Shown: piece by piece, positions 8,300 to 12,232 of the stretch
Layout of the letters: each line of letters starts with the position of its first letter
Numbering within the stretch: position 1 is the stretch's first letter
Assembly: GCA_964493075.1 (NCBI GenBank)
Contig: CAZBNU010000111.1
Location: 1 to 12,232 of the forward strand
Source: SLFT01 sp964493075
Lineage (GTDB): Bacteria; Hydrogenedentota; Hydrogenedentia; Hydrogenedentales; CAITNO01
Direction: 5' to 3'
DNA length: 12,232 nucleotides
Position numbers and translations under genes: made by a program
The notes under the pieces: generated by a model
What the model saw: the letters and a program-made list of their open reading frames with translations, nothing else
The model's database searches: none
What the model was told of the DNA's origin: nothing

Positions 8300-8328
8300 T
8301 TGACAACCGCGCAGAGGGATGGTATAAT
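8300..8328 (+). promoter_or_regulatory. Exact-consensus sigma70 promoter of dnaG-rpoD
   Basis: TTGACA at 8300-8305, a 17-nt spacer and TATAAT at 8323-8328 match the sigma70 consensus at all twelve positions and with ideal spacing. The predicted start is near 8335-8336, about 120 nt before dnaG. RpoD, encoded downstream, keeps the residues that read these boxes, so autoregulation of the operon by its own product is plausible. A second TTGACA at 8334-8339 has no matching -10. Confidence 0.82.
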
Positions 8329-8335
8329 TAACCTT

Positions 8336-8455
8336 GACAAGATACAGTGCTAGGGGTGTGTCTAATCGCTGTACTTCTTGTAATGTGCATCTACTGGGAT
8401 GCAAGTGATTAAGATGTGTGCTGGCGCAACGGCATCCTTTGTTTCGATGTTGTGA
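8336..8455 (+). promoter_or_regulatory. Structured leader upstream of dnaG
   Basis: The predicted leader folds by eye into three successive hairpins. The first sits at the transcript 5' end: CAAGATACAGTG (8338-8349) pairs with CGCTGTA and TCTTG (8367-8380) in 12 bp with a 2-nt bulge, one G-U pair and a 17-nt loop. The second is TGCATC-TACTGG-GATGCA (8386-8403). The third is TGCTG-GCGCAA-CGGCA (8419-8434), ending 21 nt before the start codon. No U-tract follows, so none looks like a terminator. A 13-codon ORF (MCAGATASFVSML, 8414-8455) overlaps the third hairpin and ends in TGA directly against the dnaG ATG. I recognise no known riboswitch or ribosomal-protein binding site. Confidence 0.5.
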
Positions 8456-10249
8456 ATGATTCCCGAACCAGACCTTATGAGGCGGCCATTGAGTAAGTAT
8501 TCCCGTGAAATGATCGCCCAGATAGTGGCTGCCAATGACATTGTAGATGTTATCGGCGGCTGTATTGAGTTGAAGCCTTCTGGGACAAACCGATATAAAG
8601 GGCTGAGCCCTTTCACAAACGAGAAAACCCCCTCGTTTATGGTTAGCAGGGACCGGCAGATGTACCACTGCTTCAGCAGTGGGCAGGGTGGCGATGTCAT
8701 CAGTTTCATCATGCTTTACGAGGGCTTGAGTTTTAACGAAGCACTGCAGAAACTGGCAGAGCGGGCGGGCATAAAACTCGAAGCCTCGGGGATTGAGGAT
8801 GACAAAGAAGCATACATGCGGCGGCGGGTTTTGGAACTGAATACCTTTGCCGCGAAATTTTATCAGCATTGTCTACTGGAGCCGACAGGTGGTGCTTCGG
8901 CACGTGAGTATCTGAAAACGCGCCAGTTGAAAGAGGCTACTGAGACCCGCTTCGGCTTGGGACTTGCATCAGACGACTGGTCGCGTTTTTACGAGGCGGC
9001 AACAAAGAAGCAGTTTCGGGACAGTGAAATTATGGCCTCTGGACTGGCGCGGAGGGGTGATCGTTCCATATATGATTTTTTTCGCAACCGGTTGATTGTA
9101 CCCATCAGGGACGTGTCGGGAAATGTGGTGGCCTTTGGCGGGCGCGACCTTGGCAATGGTCCTGCTAAATATATTAATTCGCCGGAAACATTGGCTTACA
9201 AGAAGAGCCGTGTGTTGTATGGGCTTTATGAGGCACGCGATGCCATGCGGCGGCAGCAGCAGGCCATATTGGTTGAGGGCTATTTTGACCTTATGCGCTG
9301 TTTTGATGTGGGCATCGAAAATGTGGTGGCCACCTGCGGCACTGCCCTGACCGAGCAGCAGGCCATGTTGATCAAGCGCTATGTGCCTGAAGTAATTGTG
9401 GTTTATGATGGCGATGCTGCAGGCATACGGGCAGCCATAAAGAGTATCGGCATATTGACCGGCGCAGGATTGACGGTGCGCGCCATGACGCCGCCAGACG
9501 GCAAGGACCCGGATGACTTTATTCGCGATGAAGGTGCCGAAGAATTTTTGGCGCGTATTGCTGTGGCAAGCGATTTTGTAACATTTTATATAGAAATGAG
9601 CAAAGACAAGGTGCGTACCATAGAAGGGCGTACTGAAATAGCCAACGAACTGTTTGCAATACTGCAAACATTGGATGAGCCCATCCGTGTGGATCAGTAT
9701 ATCAGCCTGATTGCCAAAGGCTTGGGCGTACATGACTGGGACTGCAAAAGAAATTTTGAGCGTTTTTGTAAAACCAGAAGGCGTACTGGTGTAGTCCAAT
9801 CCCAGGAGACGCCGCAACAGACGACCCAAAATGTGGCGCACAAGGACGACATAGACTTTATCGCAACGCTTCTGGCGTACCCGGAACATCGCAGTATGTT
9901 TCTGCATGAATGCGGCGCCATCACAGCCGAAGAAACGGTATTTGCTTTGGCAAAGCGGCTGTGCGAAACCGAAGCGCACCTGACGCTTCATGATCTGGAC
10001 GATGAACAGGAGCGGGTGTTGTTTTCGGCGGCCGTAAACACGGAAACGCCGGAACCAGTCAGAGCCCATCAGTTTGTGACTGAACGGATAAGTACGTTTA
10101 AGCGTAAGATTCTGGAGCAGGAGATGGACCAGATTTTGAAGCAGTTTCGCCAGGCGGAAAAGGATAAGGATGAAAAACGCCTGGTAGAATTGAGAGAAAA
10201 ACAAGAACGGGTAAGTATGCAACTGCAGGATATTGGCAGGAAGTGGTAA
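8456..10249 (+). CDS. dnaG: DNA primase DnaG with a degenerate zinc ribbon
   Basis: DnaG makes the RNA primers for replication on ssDNA with the replicative helicase. The 597-residue protein has the usual order: zinc-ribbon region (about 45-80), RNA polymerase core with FRNRLIVPIRDVSGNVVAFG (209-228) and AKYINSPET, Toprim motifs VEGYFD (273-278, E274), VYDGDAAG (317-324, D318/D320) and DPDD (351-354), and a helical C-terminal domain (about 460-597) expected to bind DnaB. The ribbon is unusual: the canonical CPFH...HCFGCG is SPFTNEKTPSF...HCFSSG, so the four ligand positions read S51, T54, C72, S75 and only one remains. The EKTPSF motif is intact. Two starts are possible (8456, used here, and 8477, which better fits the usual N-terminal length); neither has a Shine-Dalgarno. 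rpoD follows after 66 bp. Confidence 0.96.
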   Translation: MIPEPDLMRRPLSKYSREMIAQIVAANDIVDVIGGCIELKPSGTNRYKGLSPFTNEKTPSFMVSRDRQMYHCFSSGQGGDVISFIMLYEGLSFNEALQKLAERAGIKLEASGIEDDKEAYMRRRVLELNTFAAKFYQHCLLEPTGGASAREYLKTRQLKEATETRFGLGLASDDWSRFYEAATKKQFRDSEIMASGLARRGDRSIYDFFRNRLIVPIRDVSGNVVAFGGRDLGNGPAKYINSPETLAYKKSRVLYGLYEARDAMRRQQQAILVEGYFDLMRCFDVGIENVVATCGTALTEQQAMLIKRYVPEVIVVYDGDAAGIRAAIKSIGILTGAGLTVRAMTPPDGKDPDDFIRDEGAEEFLARIAVASDFVTFYIEMSKDKVRTIEGRTEIANELFAILQTLDEPIRVDQYISLIAKGLGVHDWDCKRNFERFCKTRRRTGVVQSQETPQQTTQNVAHKDDIDFIATLLAYPEHRSMFLHECGAITAEETVFALAKRLCETEAHLTLHDLDDEQERVLFSAAVNTETPEPVRAHQFVTERISTFKRKILEQEMDQILKQFRQAEKDKDEKRLVELREKQERVSMQLQDIGRKW

Positions 10250-10315
10250 CTTTACCCGATGTGGTTCCGTTTTTGTAGTATATGGAATTCAACTTGAAAA
10301 AAGGCTAATGCGAAC

Positions 10316-12073
10316 GTGACAACAAAAAAAGCAAACGATATTCCCGTCAACGAAAATGCGCAGGAAACTCTGAAAAAAGCACGTGCATCGGGAAAAATTA
10401 CCTATGATGAACTCGAAAAACTGTTGCCGCAGGATGCCAGCGCCGAACAGATTGACGAGGTAATGATTTCTCTTTGTGACACAGACGTCGAAATTGTGGA
10501 CGATCTGAAGATTGATGTCGTCAAATCCGAAGAGAAGGTGCAGCAGCAGAATCTCGCACAGAAAATGGAATTGCGGCGTCTTGCCGCACAGCGCAATCTC
10601 GAACGTGCCGACGACCCTGTGCGCATGTATCTGCGTGAAATGGGACGTGTGCCGCTGCTCACCAAAGAACAGGAGATCACCATCGCCAAGCGCATTGAAG
10701 CCGCCGAAGCGGAATTGGTTGACGTGATTCTGAATGCTCCCTATGCCATCAAGGAAGCGCAGATGCTGGCGGCGCGCATTCTTGCTGGGCGGCTACAGTT
10801 CTCGCAGATTTGTGATGATGAGGATGTTCGCTTCCACCATCGGTTCGTTAAAGAACTGCCTGAATACATGGAACGCATGGGAGAATTTGAACTGCAGATC
10901 GAGGTGCAGGAAAAAAGAGCGCGCCGTTCCAATCTCCCTGCCAAAAGCCGTGCCAATATTGAGAAGCGGATTGATGACTTTCGCAAGCAGCAGATCGAAA
11001 TTATCCGTGAGTTCAGGCTCAAGCCAAGAGAAATAATGAAAATTGGCAGAAAAATCAAGGGACTTAAACGGCGTATTGCTACCGCCTATGACGATATTGA
11101 CCGCATCGAACGGGAAATCGGCATGAGCGCGGACGAAGTCCTGAAAATAAGCGTGGAGGCTCGGCGCAGGCCCGGCGTCTACAAAACCATTGAAGTGGAT
11201 AAAGAGGCATTACTCGAAGCCGAACGCCGTTTGAACATTGCCCGGAGAAAAATTGCGCAGATTCAGAACGATGCCAAACTCGGACCGGACAGCATTAGCG
11301 AATTGATTGATGTGATTCGTGCCAAGGAAGATAAAATATACGCTGCGAAAATGGAACTGGTGGAAGCCAACCTCCGACTTGTGGTTAGCATTGGAAAGAA
11401 ATACATCAACCGCGGCATGTCCTTCCTTGACCTTATCCAGGAAGGCAACATCGGGCTCATGAAAGCCGTTGACAAGTTCGAATATCAGCGCGGCTACAAA
11501 TTCAGCACCTACGCAACCTGGTGGATTCGGCAGGCCATCACTCGATCTATTGCTGACCAGGCGCGCACCATCCGCATCCCTGTACACATGATTGAGTCCA
11601 TCAATAAACTCATGCGCACCAGCCGTAAGCTCATCCAGAAATACGGGCGTGAACCTAGTGCGGACGAGATCGGCATTGAAATGGGGATGAACGCAGACAA
11701 GGTTCGTTCCATCTTCAAAATTGCCCAGGAAGCCATCAGTCTGGAGACTCCGGTGGGCGACGACGGCGACAGCAGTTTCGGTGATTTTATTGAAGACAAG
11801 GCCGCCGAGAATCCGTCCAACATTGCCGCATTCACTGTTTTCCAGGAACGGCTTGACAAAGTGCTAAGCACGCTCACCGAGCGCGAACAAAAAGTATTGC
11901 GCCTTCGCTTCGGCTTGGGGGACGGCTATCCGCGTACTCTCGAAGAGGTGGGCAGCGTATTCAATGTCACCCGCGAACGTGTCCGTCAGATAGAGGCAAA
12001 AGCCCTGCGCAAAATGCGCCACCCTACACGTTCCAAACAACTCAAGCAGTTCGAGAACTGGAACCTGCAATAG
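10316..12073 (+). CDS. rpoD: Primary sigma factor RpoD (sigma70)
   Basis: RpoD directs RNA polymerase to housekeeping promoters. The 585-residue protein has the group 1 layout: region 1.1 (about 15-65, with KITYDELEKLLP), region 1.2 (ADDPVRMYLREMGRVPLLTK at 98-117), a charged non-conserved spacer (about 131-340), region 2 (about 341-435), region 3, and region 4 (about 520-578). The -10 reader YATWWIRQAITRSIADQART (399-418) keeps W402/W403, Q406 and T409, and the -35 helix VTRERVRQIEAKALRKMRHP (551-570) keeps R553/E554, matching E. coli sigma70. Region 1.1 marks it as the primary factor rather than RpoS or RpoH. The start is GTG at 10316; an in-frame TGA at 10295 excludes a longer start. AAAAAAGG ends 11 nt upstream, so spacing is long, and a three-codon ATG-CGA-ACG-TGA overlaps the start. 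It is probably cotranscribed with dnaG; no terminator or strong promoter was seen in the 66-bp gap. Confidence 0.98.
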   Translation: MTTKKANDIPVNENAQETLKKARASGKITYDELEKLLPQDASAEQIDEVMISLCDTDVEIVDDLKIDVVKSEEKVQQQNLAQKMELRRLAAQRNLERADDPVRMYLREMGRVPLLTKEQEITIAKRIEAAEAELVDVILNAPYAIKEAQMLAARILAGRLQFSQICDDEDVRFHHRFVKELPEYMERMGEFELQIEVQEKRARRSNLPAKSRANIEKRIDDFRKQQIEIIREFRLKPREIMKIGRKIKGLKRRIATAYDDIDRIEREIGMSADEVLKISVEARRRPGVYKTIEVDKEALLEAERRLNIARRKIAQIQNDAKLGPDSISELIDVIRAKEDKIYAAKMELVEANLRLVVSIGKKYINRGMSFLDLIQEGNIGLMKAVDKFEYQRGYKFSTYATWWIRQAITRSIADQARTIRIPVHMIESINKLMRTSRKLIQKYGREPSADEIGIEMGMNADKVRSIFKIAQEAISLETPVGDDGDSSFGDFIEDKAAENPSNIAAFTVFQERLDKVLSTLTEREQKVLRLRFGLGDGYPRTLEEVGSVFNVTRERVRQIEAKALRKMRHPTRSKQLKQFENWNLQ

Positions 12074-12104
12074 ACACGCTTGTGGAAAACAAATTATGCG
12101 CAAC

Positions 12105-12134
12105 TGGATAATCTATTCCGGATTTCGCTATAAT
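12105..12134 (+). promoter_or_regulatory. Likely promoter of the tRNA gene
   Basis: A perfect TATAAT at 12129-12134 lies just before the tRNA. The best -35 is TGGATA (12105-12110, 4 of 6) at 18-nt spacing. The predicted start is near 12141, giving a 5' leader of only about 4 nt for RNase P to remove. Cotranscription from rpoD, whose stop is 71 bp upstream, is also possible because no terminator is visible between them. Confidence 0.5.
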
Positions 12135-12144
12135 ACAGTTCAAC

Positions 12145-12221
12145 GGGCCCTTAGCTCAGCTGGTCAGAGCAGGTGACTCATAATCACTTGGTCGCTGGTT
12201 CGAATCCAGCAGGGCCCACCA
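12145..12221 (+). tRNA. tRNA with CAU anticodon, probably tRNA-Ile2 (AUA-reading)
   Basis: A complete cloverleaf: acceptor GGGCCCT (12145-12151) pairs with AGGGCCC (12211-12217), discriminator A12218, encoded CCA at 12219-12221, D arm GCTC/GAGC, anticodon stem GGTGA/TCACT with loop CTCATAA (anticodon CAT at 12179-12181), and T arm with GTTCGAATC. The body closely follows E. coli tRNA-Ile2 as I recall it (CCCTTAGCTCAG, AGAGCAGG, GACTCATAATC, CTTGGTCGCTGGTTC, CCAGCAGGG) and differs from elongator tRNA-Met, whose acceptor and T stems are unlike this. If so, TilS would convert C34 to lysidine so that the tRNA reads AUA as isoleucine. By anticodon alone it would be called tRNA-Met. Confidence 0.9.
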
Positions 12222-12232
12222 TTCTTTTCTTC

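Noticed and set aside
8334..8339. Second TTGACA downstream of the dnaG promoter
   Set aside because: No -10-like hexamer occurs at 16-18 nt (TGTGTC at 17 nt), and it sits where transcription from the first promoter should start.
8383..8412. Nine-codon ORF MCIYWDASD in the dnaG leader as an attenuation peptide
   Set aside because: It has no ribosome binding site, no run of regulatory codons and no terminator after it; it coincides with the second hairpin, which explains its base pattern.
8219..8869. 216-codon open frame on the minus strand over the dnaG promoter and 5' end
   Set aside because: It overlaps the dnaG N-terminal coding region and the promoter, and shows no recognisable motif or ribosome binding site.
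8969..10222. 417-codon open frame on the minus strand opposite dnaG
   Set aside because: It lies wholly antisense to a confidently identified dnaG, and its translation is rich in H, C, Q and F with no domain pattern, as expected for a shadow frame.
11210..11587. 125-codon open frame antisense to rpoD
   Set aside because: It lies opposite the highly conserved sigma region 2, so it is a shadow of that constraint.
12145..12221. Elongator or initiator tRNA-Met from the CAU anticodon
   Set aside because: The acceptor and T stems and the CTTGGTCGCTGG variable/T region follow tRNA-Ile2 and not tRNA-Met; the acceptor also has a full first base pair (G-C), unlike initiator tRNA.

Overview
The window looks like chromosomal DNA of a Gram-negative-type bacterium of roughly balanced GC content. 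It holds core genes (ftsY, dnaG, rpoD and a tRNA) interleaved with secreted or membrane proteins of unclear function. The mix of divergent InlB-type repeats, secreted glycoside-hydrolase-like proteins and a dnaG-rpoD pair would suit an uncultured lineage of the PVC/Lentisphaerota/Hydrogenedentota sort. That placement is an inference from gene style only; no rRNA is present to test it.

Layout from left to right. (1) Positions 1-2397, minus: the N-terminal 799 codons of a large secreted protein with calcium-binding-like acidic motifs and divergent InlB-type repeats, cut by the left edge. (2) 2398-2711: a gene-free AT-rich divergent spacer. (3) 2712-3539, plus: a two-helix membrane protein of unknown function whose stop codon overlaps that of (4) ftsY (minus, GTG start), the signal recognition particle receptor GTPase. 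(5) 4592-5374, minus, upstream of ftsY: a zinc-ribbon, single-TM protein with an extracytoplasmic domain and a good sigma70-type promoter. (6) 5620-6474, plus: an exported protein of the 2-keto-4-pentenoate hydratase/fumarylacetoacetate hydrolase family, convergent with (7) 6557-8200, minus: a secreted TIM-barrel, glycoside-hydrolase-like protein. (8) 8300-12073, plus: the macromolecular-synthesis unit dnaG-rpoD, driven by an exact TTGACA-17-TATAAT promoter and a structured leader of about 120 nt; no rpsU precedes it here. (9) 12145-12221, plus: a tRNA with a CAU anticodon that resembles tRNA-Ile2 rather than tRNA-Met.

The core genes cover replication priming (DnaG), housekeeping transcription (RpoD), co-translational membrane targeting (FtsY) and AUA decoding (tRNA-Ile2). 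RpoD keeps the residues that read TTGACA and TATAAT, which agrees with the promoters visible in the window. The most notable points are a DnaG zinc ribbon that has lost three of four zinc ligands, the dnaG leader (5'-end hairpin, no Shine-Dalgarno, short upstream ORF whose stop abuts the start codon), an exported member of a normally cytoplasmic enzyme family, and convergent genes sharing TTAA as overlapping stops. I saw no CRISPR array, insertion sequence, phage gene or defence system.
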